A DNA stretch of 64,000 nucleotides from Burkholderia sp. Bp8992 (GTDB lineage: Bacteria; Pseudomonadota; Gammaproteobacteria; Burkholderiales; Burkholderiaceae): the NCBI RefSeq assembly GCF_003853705.1, contig NZ_QTQI01000001.1:62001-126000 (forward strand), in the 5' to 3' direction. Numbering within the stretch: position 1 is the first letter of the stretch; every line of letters starts with the position of its first letter. The notes beneath the pieces are model-generated. The model saw nothing but the letters and a program-made list of their open reading frames with translations, ran no database searches and was not told the DNA's origin. A program made the position numbers and the translations under genes. This document shows positions 53,968 through 62,656 of this stretch, piece after piece.

Positions 53968-54115
53968 ATTTTGCGCGCAAAAGATCGGATTGAACAGGGG
54001 CACCCGGCGCGGGTTGCCGGCGGTCGATGCGGGAAAGGGGGGCAGAAGCGCGCCGGGGGCAACCCGGCGCGGTGAGCGGCGTGACGGCCGGCGGTGTGCG
54101 CCGGCCGGGGAAGCT

Positions 54116-54925
54116 TCAGCGGCCCGACGTGGCCGTCGGTGCGCCCGGTTCCTGGACGCCGAAGCAGCCGCGATAGGTCGCGTAGAACGAGCAGTACAGC
54201 ATCGTGACGATGATGATCGTCACCGGCATCATGATCGTCAGCGCATACGCGCCGGCGCCGAGCGCCTGCAGCAGCAGCGACAGCGCGAGCGACGTGCCGA
54301 GCGCGACGGCGAACCACAGCACGCCGTACACGACGAACGCGCCGCGATTGCGCCAGCAGCTGACGACGCTGAAGAACAGCGCCTTCGCGGGCGGCACGTC
54401 ATGCCACGCGACCAGCACCGGCGCGAACCAGAACAGCATCGCGATCGGCAGATAGAGCAGCGTCGCGAAGAACAGTGCGCCAAGCGTGCCCTGCGCGGCC
54501 AGCGCTTCCGGCGTCGTGCTCGCTTCGTCGGCCGCGCCCATCATCGCGTGGAACAGCGCGCCGCCGTCGACGAACGACGAAGCGGCGAACACCAGCACCA
54601 TCGCCGCGACGTAGATCACGCCGAGCACCAGCAGCCGCTGGGTCGCGACGGTGCCGTAAGAGCGGAAGCCGTCGACGAGGATCGTCGGCATCACGGGCTT
54701 GCCGGCCACCGTGTCGCGGCACGCGGCCATGAAGCCGACCGCGACGCCGGGAATGAACACCAGCGGCAGCGCCGAGCCGATCACGGGCACCATCGACACC
54801 AGCGTGATCGCCAGCAGGTACGTGAAGAACAGCGTGATGAACGCGAGCGGATTCCGGCGGAACAGCCAGACGCCTTGACGGAACCAGACATAGCCCGTTT
54901 TGGCGGGCACTTCGATCAGTTGCAT
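54116..54925 (-). CDS. BPSS1780-family membrane protein
   Basis: 269 residues with about six helices ([64 protein letters not shown]). The N-terminal [23 protein letters not shown] is typical of the family, named after a Burkholderia pseudomallei chromosome 2 locus. Its start overlaps the end of thrB by 10 bp, so the two proteins are made together. Function unknown. Confidence 0.88.
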   Translation of the reverse strand: MQLIEVPAKTGYVWFRQGVWLFRRNPLAFITLFFTYLLAITLVSMVPVIGSALPLVFIPGVAVGFMAACRDTVAGKPVMPTILVDGFRSYGTVATQRLLVLGVIYVAAMVLVFAASSFVDGGALFHAMMGAADEASTTPEALAAQGTLGALFFATLLYLPIAMLFWFAPVLVAWHDVPPAKALFFSVVSCWRNRGAFVVYGVLWFAVALGTSLALSLLLQALGAGAYALTIMMPVTIIIVTMLYCSFYATYRGCFGVQEPGAPTATSGR

Positions 54926-55914
54926 GCGGTTTGGATCTCGGGAAGCGCGGGCGCATGCGCGATACGCTCGCGCAGGATGCGTTCGAAATGGCCGGGGTCG
55001 TGCGGCTTGAGCATCTCGGCCGCACGCGGCAGGTAGAAGTCGTACAGGCGCGACACCCAGAAGCGGTACGCGCCCGCGCGCAGCATGTCGCTCCAGTGAC
55101 GGCGCTCCTCGGCCGTGAACGGGCGAACCGTCTGGTACGCGCGCAGCAGCGCATCGGCGCGCGCGACGTCGAGCACGCCGGTCGCGAGGTCGACGCACCA
55201 GTCGTTGACCGTCACCGCGACGTCGAACAGCCACTTGTCGCAGCCCGCGAAATAGAAGTCGAAGAAACCGCCCAGCCGCACGTCGTGGCCGGTGCCGGGC
55301 GCCGCGTGCGCGAACAGCACGTTGTCGCGGAACAGGTCGCAATGGCACGGCCCGGCCGGCAGCGCCGCGTAGTCGTCCGACGCGAAGAAGGCCGCCTGGT
55401 GCGCGAGTTCGCCTTCGAGCAGCGCGCGTTGCGCGTCGGTGATGAATGGCACGATCGCCGGCACGTTCTCCTGCCACCATGGCAGGCTGCGCAGGTTCGG
55501 CTGGTTGCGCGGATAGTCGCGCCCCGCGAGGTGCAGGCGCGCGAGCATCTGCCCGACCTCGATGCAGTGTTCGACCCCCGGCGCGAGTTCGGCCGCGCCG
55601 TCGAGCTTCGTGACGATCGCGGCCGGCTTGCCGTGCAGCTCGCCGAACAGCGCGCCGTCGTCACGCGGGACCGGATCCGGCACCGGCACGCCGTGGCCGG
55701 CCAGATGACGCATCAGGTCGAGGTAGAACGGCAGCTGCTGCGCCGAGAGCTTTTCGAAGATCGTGAGGACGTACTCGCCGCGCGTCGTCGTCAGGAAGAA
55801 ATTGCTGTTTTCGATACCGGACGGAATGCCGCGGAACGCAAGCACGTCGCCCAGTTCGTAGTGGCGCATCCATTGCGCGAGATCGGAGTCGGAAACAGCA
55901 GTGAAAACGGCCAT
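54916..55914 (-). CDS. thrB: Homoserine kinase (ThrB, APH-like type)
   Basis: 332 residues. The kinase-like catalytic loop is [14 protein letters not shown] and the metal loop GFFDFYFAG, as in ThrB of pseudomonads and Burkholderia, which is unrelated to the GHMP enzyme of E. coli. It phosphorylates homoserine for threonine synthesis. No other thr gene is beside it; the downstream gene is the BPSS1780 membrane protein. Confidence 0.93.
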   Translation of the reverse strand: MAVFTAVSDSDLAQWMRHYELGDVLAFRGIPSGIENSNFFLTTTRGEYVLTIFEKLSAQQLPFYLDLMRHLAGHGVPVPDPVPRDDGALFGELHGKPAAIVTKLDGAAELAPGVEHCIEVGQMLARLHLAGRDYPRNQPNLRSLPWWQENVPAIVPFITDAQRALLEGELAHQAAFFASDDYAALPAGPCHCDLFRDNVLFAHAAPGTGHDVRLGGFFDFYFAGCDKWLFDVAVTVNDWCVDLATGVLDVARADALLRAYQTVRPFTAEERRHWSDMLRAGAYRFWVSRLYDFYLPRAAEMLKPHDPGHFERILRERIAHAPALPEIQTACN

Positions 55915-56015
55915 GCGGGATGCGTCAGGTCAGGGTGTCGGCACGCGGGCGGCGTGCGTCGCGACAGCAGGTGAAGGGAGGCGGCGCGCCGCGAACGATG
56001 CGGCGCGCCACGGAA

Positions 56016-56411
56016 TCAGTAGCGCAGGTTCAGCGACGGCAGCCGCGTGATCGGGATGCCCGCGTCGTGCGGCTTCGGCGACGTGTCCGGCGTCGAGCTC
56101 ATCTGGTAGCGCGTGCCGAAGTTCGACTTCACGTCGATCTCGACCGGCTTGCCGCGATCGCGGTACTCGGTGACCTCGGTGCCGTTCTTGCTCTTTTCGT
56201 GGAAGCTCGGCGTGCGGCGGATGTCCGCGAAGTCCACTTTCGACGTGACTTCGGCGCCCGGCCGGTTGATCTTGCGGAGATCGGGCAGGCCGGCGGCCTC
56301 GTTGGCCTCGGCCCGGGCCTGCGCGTCGGCGTCAGGCGTGCCGCCGGCGGCGTAAGCGGCGCTGGCGGCGGCAAACGCGGCGGCAGCGACGACGAGAATG
56401 AGCGGCTTCAT
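56016..56411 (-). CDS. DUF2782 secreted protein
   Basis: 131 residues with a Sec signal peptide (MKPLILVVAAAAFAAASAAYA). The mature part has the DUF2782 pattern KNGTEVTEYRDRGKPVEIDVKS followed by GTRYQMSSTPD. Function unknown. It lies 101 nt beyond the thrB start, on the same strand and upstream, so it may head the thrB unit. Confidence 0.85.
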   Translation of the reverse strand: MKPLILVVAAAAFAAASAAYAAGGTPDADAQARAEANEAAGLPDLRKINRPGAEVTSKVDFADIRRTPSFHEKSKNGTEVTEYRDRGKPVEIDVKSNFGTRYQMSSTPDTSPKPHDAGIPITRLPSLNLRY

Positions 56412-56540
56412 GATGAGTCTCCAGTGAACCTACCGATTTTAGCAAATACTGCGCGCCATCCGGCCCTGACGTGCGCAGGGGCGGCCATAAGCGTGACCGG
56501 GTTCCGTGGTAATGTCGTCCGATCAGACGAGGTGATGAAA

Positions 56541-58067
56541 ATGAAGAACGATTTGAGCCGCCGGCACCGTGTGCTGACGCCCGAAAGCCCGTCCGTCGAG
56601 GCTTTCGACGATCCGATCGCCGCCGTCGCGCGGCTGTCCGCCATTTACGACACGAATGCGGGTTTCCTGCGCGACGCGTTTGCGCGCTATCGCCGCCACG
56701 AACCGATCACCGAGCACGTGCGCGCGTGCTATCCGTTCGTGCGGATCCGCACCGACGTCAACACGCACGTCGATTCGCGCCGCTCGTACGGTTTCGTCGC
56801 CGGCCCCGGCGTGTTCGAGACGACGGTCACGCGCCCCGATCTCTTCGCGAACTACTATCGCGAGCAGTTGCGCCTGCTGTCGAAGAACCACCATGTCAAG
56901 ATCGAGATCGGCGTGTCGTCGCAGCCGATTCCGATTCATTTCGCGTTTCCGGAAGGCATCCATCTCGAGGGCGAGCTCGACCGCGACCGCCTGCTCGCGA
57001 TGCGCGACATCTTCGACACGCCCGACCTGTCGTATCTCGACGACCGCATCGTCAACGGCACGTTCGAGCCGGCGGCGGGCGAGCCGCATCCGCTCGCGCT
57101 GTTCACGGCCGCGCGCGTCGACTTCTCGCTACACCGGCTGCGCCACTACACGGCGACGTCGCCCACGCATTTCCAGAACTACGTGCTCTACACGAACTAC
57201 CAGTTCTACATCGACGAATTCGTGAAGCTCGGCCGCACGGTGATGACGGAGAGCGACGATCCCGAGGTGCGCGCCTACCGCAGCCAGTACAGTTCGTTCG
57301 TCGAACCGGGCGATGTCGTCACGTACAACGCCAACCTCGGCAGCGAGCCGTCCGAGGGCGCCGCGCCGCCGCGCCTGCCGCAGATGCCCGCATATCACCT
57401 GAAGCGCGCGGACGGCAGCGGGATCACGATGGTCAACATCGGCGTCGGCCCGTCGAACGCGAAGACGATCACCGATCACATCGCCGTGCTGCGCCCGCAC
57501 GCGTGGGTGATGCTCGGCCACTGCGCGGGGCTGCGCAACACGCAGCGTCTCGGCGACTACGTGCTTGCGCACGGTTACGTGCGCGAGGATCACGTGCTCG
57601 ACGACGACCTGCCGCTGTGGGTGCCGATCCCGGCGCTGGCAGAAGTACAGCTCGCGCTCGAGCGCGCGGTGGCCGACGTCACGCGCCTGGAGGGCGCGGA
57701 GCTGAAGCGCGTGATGCGTACGGGCACGGTCGCGAGCGTCGACAACCGCAACTGGGAACTGCGCGATCATCGCGAGCCCGTGCAGCGGCTGTCGCAGAGC
57801 CGCGCGATTGCACTCGACATGGAAAGCGCGACGATCGCCGCGAACGGTTTCCGCTTCCGCGTGCCGTACGGCACGCTGCTGTGCGTGTCGGACAAGCCGC
57901 TGCACGGCGAGCTGAAACTGCCCGGCATGGCCGACACGTTCTATCGCGGGCAGGTCGACCAGCATCTGCAGATCGGCGTGAGGGCGATGGAGATCCTGCG
58001 CACGAACGGGCTCGACAAGCTGCATAGCCGCAAGCTGCGGAGCTTTGCGGAAGTGGCGTTCCAGTAA
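56541..58067 (+). CDS. amn: AMP nucleosidase
   Basis: 508 residues (start at 56541, where GAGG is 8 nt upstream; an ATG at 56535 would add two residues). The N-terminal AMP-nucleosidase domain has PFVRIRTDVNTHVDSRRSYGF. The C-terminal phosphorylase-like domain has NIGVGPSNAKTITDHIAVL, GHCAGLRNTQRLGDYVLAHGY and the catalytic-type ALDMESATIAANGFRFRVPYG (read as LDMESATIAANG). It hydrolyses AMP to adenine and ribose-5-phosphate, buffering AMP levels. Monocistronic, with a terminator after it. Confidence 0.92.
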   Translation: MKNDLSRRHRVLTPESPSVEAFDDPIAAVARLSAIYDTNAGFLRDAFARYRRHEPITEHVRACYPFVRIRTDVNTHVDSRRSYGFVAGPGVFETTVTRPDLFANYYREQLRLLSKNHHVKIEIGVSSQPIPIHFAFPEGIHLEGELDRDRLLAMRDIFDTPDLSYLDDRIVNGTFEPAAGEPHPLALFTAARVDFSLHRLRHYTATSPTHFQNYVLYTNYQFYIDEFVKLGRTVMTESDDPEVRAYRSQYSSFVEPGDVVTYNANLGSEPSEGAAPPRLPQMPAYHLKRADGSGITMVNIGVGPSNAKTITDHIAVLRPHAWVMLGHCAGLRNTQRLGDYVLAHGYVREDHVLDDDLPLWVPIPALAEVQLALERAVADVTRLEGAELKRVMRTGTVASVDNRNWELRDHREPVQRLSQSRAIALDMESATIAANGFRFRVPYGTLLCVSDKPLHGELKLPGMADTFYRGQVDQHLQIGVRAMEILRTNGLDKLHSRKLRSFAEVAFQ

Positions 58068-58097
58068 CGGCGCCGCGTAGCGGCGCCCGTAACGACA

Positions 58098-58133
58098 AAG
58101 GCCTCGCGCGAACCTGCGTTCGCGCGAGGCCTT
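58098..58133 (+). terminator. Terminator after amn
   Basis: A perfect 15-bp stem (58098-58112 with 58119-58133), a 6-nt loop, then CGTCTTT. It stands 30 nt after the amn stop, before the convergent small-protein gene. Confidence 0.85.
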
Positions 58134-58181
58134 CGTCTTTCCGCTTCAGCGCCAGGGCCCGACGGCCCGGCAGTCAAGTGC

Positions 58182-58472
58182 TCAGCACTCACCCTTCTTC
58201 GCGTGTCCCGGCGGGCAGTGATAGCCGCCATGACCGTGATGACGCTCGTGATCTTCCCACTCGCGGCGTTCCCAGTAGCGGCGGCCGTCCCAGTAGCGGT
58301 CGCCGTGCCAGCCGACGATGACGGCCGGCGCGGGGGCGACCACGACGGGCGCAGGCGCGACGATGACCGGTGCGGGTGTGCCGATGTTGACGTCGACGTT
58401 GACGGCATGAGCGAGGCCGGACAGCGAGAGGCCGAGGCCGGCGAAAGCGAGGGCGATCAGCGAGCGTTGCAT
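58182..58472 (-). CDS. Small secreted Pro/Val-repeat protein with His/Trp-rich tail
   Basis: 96 residues. A signal peptide (MQRSLIALAFAGLGLSLSG to AHA) is followed by a PAPVIVAPAPVVVAPAPAV repeat (three PAP units) and a tail rich in Trp, Arg and His with WDGRRYWERREWEDHERHH and CPPGHAKKGEC. Similar YXWD/GRRYW tails occur in many uncharacterised proteobacterial envelope proteins. Likely periplasmic; function unknown. The ATG at 58472 is chosen to give the complete signal peptide. Confidence 0.75.
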   Translation of the reverse strand: MQRSLIALAFAGLGLSLSGLAHAVNVDVNIGTPAPVIVAPAPVVVAPAPAVIVGWHGDRYWDGRRYWERREWEDHERHHGHGGYHCPPGHAKKGEC

Positions 58473-58863
58473 GTTCTTTTCCGTGATGTCGTTGTATGAG
58501 GCCGGCACGACGCGATGGAAGCGAGGGGGACCGTTCCACCGGGGGAACGCCGCGCCGACACGATGGAGTGTGCGGGCACGTGACGGAAAAGGCTAGGCAG
58601 GTTTATTACGGAGGGTTGCCGGCCGGCCAATGCAGGAAGCCGGTACGGGCCCGCGCCATTTGACAATGGCGGGCCGCGGGGGCCGATAGTGACTCCGCCT
58701 CATGCAGCGCGGGCTGTGCGCATTTGACATTCGACGGTGCGTGGCCGCGAAGCGGGATTAACGGTGCGTTACAAAGTCATGTGCGGCAGGCTGCAGCAGT
58801 CGCACCGGCTGCCGCACATCAAGCAGCACGCCGGCCGTCGGGCCGGCGGCTGCCACGGATGCG
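58473..58863. other. Intergenic region between the small secreted protein and LOG genes
   Basis: 391 bases with no gene. CATTTGACA occurs twice (near 58657 and 58721); the first has a weak CCGATA at 17-bp spacing on the plus strand, but no plus-strand gene follows. Nothing further is recognised. Confidence 0.45.
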
Positions 58864-59622
58864 TTACAGATAGAACATCCGGTCTTCTTCAGGCCGCGGC
58901 GGATGATCGTCGTCGTCCGAACCTTCTTCTTCGCCGCTGTCCTCGTAGAACGCGAGCACGGCGTCGAGCACCTGGTCGGGATCGTCGATCACCTGCATCA
59001 GATCCATGTCGTCCGGATTGATCAGGCCCATCGGGATCAGCTGGTCGCGGAACCACTGCAGCAGCCCCTGCCAGAATTCGCTGCCGACGAGAATGATCGG
59101 CACGAGGCGCGACTTCTTCGTCTGGATCAGCGTGAGGACTTCGGACAGCTCGTCGAGCGTGCCGAAGCCGCCCGGCATCACGATCACCGCATCCGAGTTC
59201 TTCACGAACGTGACCTTGCGCGTGAAGAAATGGCGGAAGCGCAGCGAGATGTCCTGGTAGTGGTTGCCGGCCTGCTCGTGCGGCAGCTCGATGTTCAGGC
59301 CGACCGACGGCGCCTTGCCGGCGTGCGCGCCCTTGTTCGCGGCTTCCATGATGCCGGGGCCGCCGCCGGAGATCACGGCGAAGCCGGCGTCGGACAGCTT
59401 GCGCGCGATCTGCACGGCGAGCTTGTAGTGCGGCGTGTCGGGTTTGAGGCGGGCAGAGCCGTAGATGCTGACAGCCGGGCGGATCTCCGACAGGTACTCG
59501 GTCGCCTCGATAAACTCTGCCATAATCGTGAACATCTGCCACGATGCGCGCGCCTTCTTGGCCGTCGCGCGTTCTTGATCTGCGAGCGAACGCAGACTCG
59601 GAATCACTTTTCTCTTGTTCAT
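58864..59622 (-). CDS. LOG-family (TIGR00730) nucleotide-phosphoribohydrolase-like protein
   Basis: 252 residues. Family motifs: SGGGPGIMEAANKGA near residue 90 and MPGGFGTLDELSEVL near 155, which include the PGGxGTxxE signature; the core resembles lysine-decarboxylase-named LOG proteins that release cytokinin-type bases or hydrolyse AMP-like nucleotides. The tail (about 220-252) is very acidic. The start used here is 1 bp from the polA start; an internal Met at 59535 is a possible alternative. Opposite strand to polA. Confidence 0.88.
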   Translation of the reverse strand: MNKRKVIPSLRSLADQERATAKKARASWQMFTIMAEFIEATEYLSEIRPAVSIYGSARLKPDTPHYKLAVQIARKLSDAGFAVISGGGPGIMEAANKGAHAGKAPSVGLNIELPHEQAGNHYQDISLRFRHFFTRKVTFVKNSDAVIVMPGGFGTLDELSEVLTLIQTKKSRLVPIILVGSEFWQGLLQWFRDQLIPMGLINPDDMDLMQVIDDPDQVLDAVLAFYEDSGEEEGSDDDDHPPRPEEDRMFYL

Positions 59623-59623
59623 A

Positions 59624-62377
59624 ATGCCTGAAGAACGAAATCTGGAAGGTAAGACCCTGCTATTGGTTGACGGTTCGAGCTATCTCTATCGGGCTTACCA
59701 TGCGATGCCTGATTTGCGTGGCCCTGGCGGGGAGCCGACCGGAGCGCTCTACGGAATCATCAACATGCTGCGCCGTATGCGCAAGGAAGTCAGTGCAGAG
59801 TATAGCGCTTGCGTGTTTGATGCAAAGGGCAAGACGTTCCGTGACGACCTTTATGCCGACTATAAGGCAAACCGTCCGTCGATGCCGCCTGATCTCGCAT
59901 TGCAGGTCGAACCGATCCACGGCGCCGTGCGCGCGCTCGGCTGGCCGCTGCTGATGGTCGAAGGCGTCGAGGCCGACGACGTGATCGGCACGCTCGCGCG
60001 CGAAGCCGAACGGCACGGGATGAACGTGATCGTGTCGACCGGCGACAAGGATCTCGCGCAGCTCGTGACCGACCACGTCATGCTCGTCAACACGATGACC
60101 AACGAGACGCTCGACCGCGACGGCGTGATCGCGAAGTTCGGCGTGCCGCCCGAGCGCATCATCGATTACCTCGCGCTGATCGGCGATACCGTCGACAACG
60201 TGCCGGGCGTCGAGAAATGCGGGCCGAAGACAGCCGTGAAATGGCTCGCGCAATACGACAGCCTCGACGGCGTGATCGAACACGCGGGCGAGATCAAGGG
60301 TGTGGTCGGCGACAACCTGCGCCGCGCACTCGACTTCCTGCCGCTCGGCCGCCAGCTCGTGACCGTCGACACGGCATGCGATCTCGCACCGCATCTCGAA
60401 TCGATCGAGGCGTCGCTGAAGAGCGACGGCGAGGCGCGCGACCTGCTGCGCGACATCTTCGCGCGGTACGGCTTCAAGACGTGGCTGCGCGAAGTCGAGA
60501 GCGCACCGGCCGAAGGCAACGGCGCCGATGCGCCGGAAGGCGAGCCGGCCCCGGTGATCGCGGCCGACGTCGTGCGCGAATACGACACGATCCAGACCTG
60601 GGAACAGTTCGACGCATGGTTCGCGAAGATCGATGCGGCCGCACTGACCGCGTTCGACACCGAAACCACCGCGCTCGACCCGATGCTCGCACGGCTCGTC
60701 GGCCTGTCGTTCTCGGTCGAGCCGGGCAAGGCGGCGTACCTGCCGGTCGCGCACCGCGGCCCCGACATGCCCGAGCAGCTGCCGATCGACGAAGTGCTCG
60801 CCCGCCTGAAGCCGTGGCTCGAATCGGCCGATCGCAAGAAGGTCGGCCAGCACCTGAAGTACGACGCGCAGGTGCTCGCGAACTACGACATCGCGCTGAA
60901 CGGCATCGAGCACGACACGCTGCTCGAATCGTACGTGGTCGAATCGCACCGCACGCACGACATGGACAGCCTCGCGCTGCGTCATCTGGGCGTCAAGACG
61001 ATCAAGTACGAAGACGTCGCGGGCAAGGGCGCGAAGCAGATCGGTTTCGACGAAGTGGCGCTCGCGCAGGCCGCCGAATACGCGGCCGAAGACGCGGACA
61101 TCACGTTGCAGCTTCATCACGCGCTGTATCCGCAGGTCGCGCGCGAGCCGGGCCTCGAGCGCGTGTACCGTGAGATCGAGATGCCGGTGTCGCTCGTGCT
61201 GCGCAAGATGGAGCGTACGGGCGTGCTGATCGACGATGCGCGCCTGCAGGCGCAAAGCACCGAGATCGCGACGCGCCTGATCGAGCTCGAAGCGCAGGCG
61301 TACGAACTGGCGGGCGGCGAATTCAATCTCGGCTCGCCGAAGCAGATCGGGCAGATCTTCTTCGAGAAGCTGCAGTTGCCGGTCGTGAAGAAGACGCCGA
61401 GCGGCGCGCCGTCGACCGACGAAGAGGTGCTGCAGAAGCTGGCGGAGGACTACCCGCTGCCGAAGCTGCTGCTCGAGCATCGCGGGCTGTCGAAGCTGAA
61501 GTCGACCTATACCGACAAGCTGCCGCGCATGGTGAACCCGTCGACGGGCCGCGTGCACACGAACTATGCGCAGGCCGTCGCGGTGACGGGCCGCCTCGCA
61601 TCGAACGATCCGAATCTTCAGAACATTCCGGTGCGCACGGCCGAAGGCAGGCGCATCCGCGAGGCGTTCATCGCGTCGCCGGGCCACCGGATCGTGTCGG
61701 CCGACTATTCGCAGATCGAACTGCGGATCATGGCGCACATCTCGGGCGACGCGTCGCTGCTGCGCGCGTTCTCGCAGGGCGAGGACATTCACCGCGCGAC
61801 GGCCGCCGAAGTGTTCGGCGTGACGCCGCTGGAGGTCAATTCCGACCAGCGCCGGATCGCGAAGGTGATCAACTTCGGGCTCATCTACGGGATGAGCGCG
61901 TTCGGCCTCGCGTCGAACCTCGGCATCACGCGCGATGCGGCGAAGCTCTATATCGACCGCTATTTCGCCCGCTACCCGGGCGTCGCGCAGTACATGGAAG
62001 ACACGCGCTCGCTGGCGAAGGAGAAGGGCTACGTCGAAACCGTTTTCGGCCGCCGCCTGTGGCTGCCGGAGATCAACGGCGGCAACGGCCCGCGCCGCCA
62101 GGCGGCCGAGCGCGCGGCCATCAATGCGCCGATGCAGGGCACGGCGGCCGACCTGATCAAGCTGTCGATGATCGCGGTGGACGACTGGCTCACGCGCGAC
62201 AAGCTCGCGTCGCGGATGATCATGCAGGTGCACGATGAACTGGTACTCGAGGTGCCCGACGACGAGCTGTCGCTGGTGCGCGAGAAACTGCCGGAAATGA
62301 TGTGCGGCGTCGCGAAGCTGAAAGTGCCGCTCGTCGCCGAAGTGGGGGCCGGCGCGAACTGGGAAGAGGCACACTGA
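59624..62377 (+). CDS. polA: DNA polymerase I
   Basis: 917 residues. A 5' nuclease domain (about 1-290: LLLVDGSSYLYRAYHA, GVEADDVIGTLA, GDKDLAQL, GDTVDNVPGV) precedes an intact 3'-5' exonuclease (DTE near 344, GQHLKYDAQV, YAAEDADITL) and the polymerase: motif A DYSQIELR near 692, motif B RRIAKVINFGLIYGMSAFG, motif C QVHDELVLEV near 869. All catalytic residues are present, so both proofreading and polymerisation should work. The start MPEERNLEGK follows the divergent LOG start by one base. Confidence 0.95.
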   Translation: MPEERNLEGKTLLLVDGSSYLYRAYHAMPDLRGPGGEPTGALYGIINMLRRMRKEVSAEYSACVFDAKGKTFRDDLYADYKANRPSMPPDLALQVEPIHGAVRALGWPLLMVEGVEADDVIGTLAREAERHGMNVIVSTGDKDLAQLVTDHVMLVNTMTNETLDRDGVIAKFGVPPERIIDYLALIGDTVDNVPGVEKCGPKTAVKWLAQYDSLDGVIEHAGEIKGVVGDNLRRALDFLPLGRQLVTVDTACDLAPHLESIEASLKSDGEARDLLRDIFARYGFKTWLREVESAPAEGNGADAPEGEPAPVIAADVVREYDTIQTWEQFDAWFAKIDAAALTAFDTETTALDPMLARLVGLSFSVEPGKAAYLPVAHRGPDMPEQLPIDEVLARLKPWLESADRKKVGQHLKYDAQVLANYDIALNGIEHDTLLESYVVESHRTHDMDSLALRHLGVKTIKYEDVAGKGAKQIGFDEVALAQAAEYAAEDADITLQLHHALYPQVAREPGLERVYREIEMPVSLVLRKMERTGVLIDDARLQAQSTEIATRLIELEAQAYELAGGEFNLGSPKQIGQIFFEKLQLPVVKKTPSGAPSTDEEVLQKLAEDYPLPKLLLEHRGLSKLKSTYTDKLPRMVNPSTGRVHTNYAQAVAVTGRLASNDPNLQNIPVRTAEGRRIREAFIASPGHRIVSADYSQIELRIMAHISGDASLLRAFSQGEDIHRATAAEVFGVTPLEVNSDQRRIAKVINFGLIYGMSAFGLASNLGITRDAAKLYIDRYFARYPGVAQYMEDTRSLAKEKGYVETVFGRRLWLPEINGGNGPRRQAAERAAINAPMQGTAADLIKLSMIAVDDWLTRDKLASRMIMQVHDELVLEVPDDELSLVREKLPEMMCGVAKLKVPLVAEVGAGANWEEAH

Positions 62378-62656
62378 CGCACCCCCGTGCGGTTCGCGTT
62401 CCCCGCGGCATATTGTTGCAGGGATGCTGAATATCGAGATGGTTTGCTTGTGGTCAACGCGCAAGCTCCCGGACAATGCATGTCAGTCATGTCATTGACG
62501 TGGGGCGGCGCGCCCCGCGTTCCGGGGCCGGACGCATCGAAGTGTTTCGAACTGCACAACGATGATGTCCGAACCGGTTAATCCACCGGGCGGCGCGAAC
62601 GGATCGCGTTTGCTTCGTCCGGCGGCAGCAGTATCGAATCGCAAAGGGGGAATCAG

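Noticed and set aside
59660-62476. A 938-codon minus-strand open frame opposite polA
   Set aside because: polA has all catalytic motifs on the plus strand; the antisense product has no recognisable domain and biased composition.
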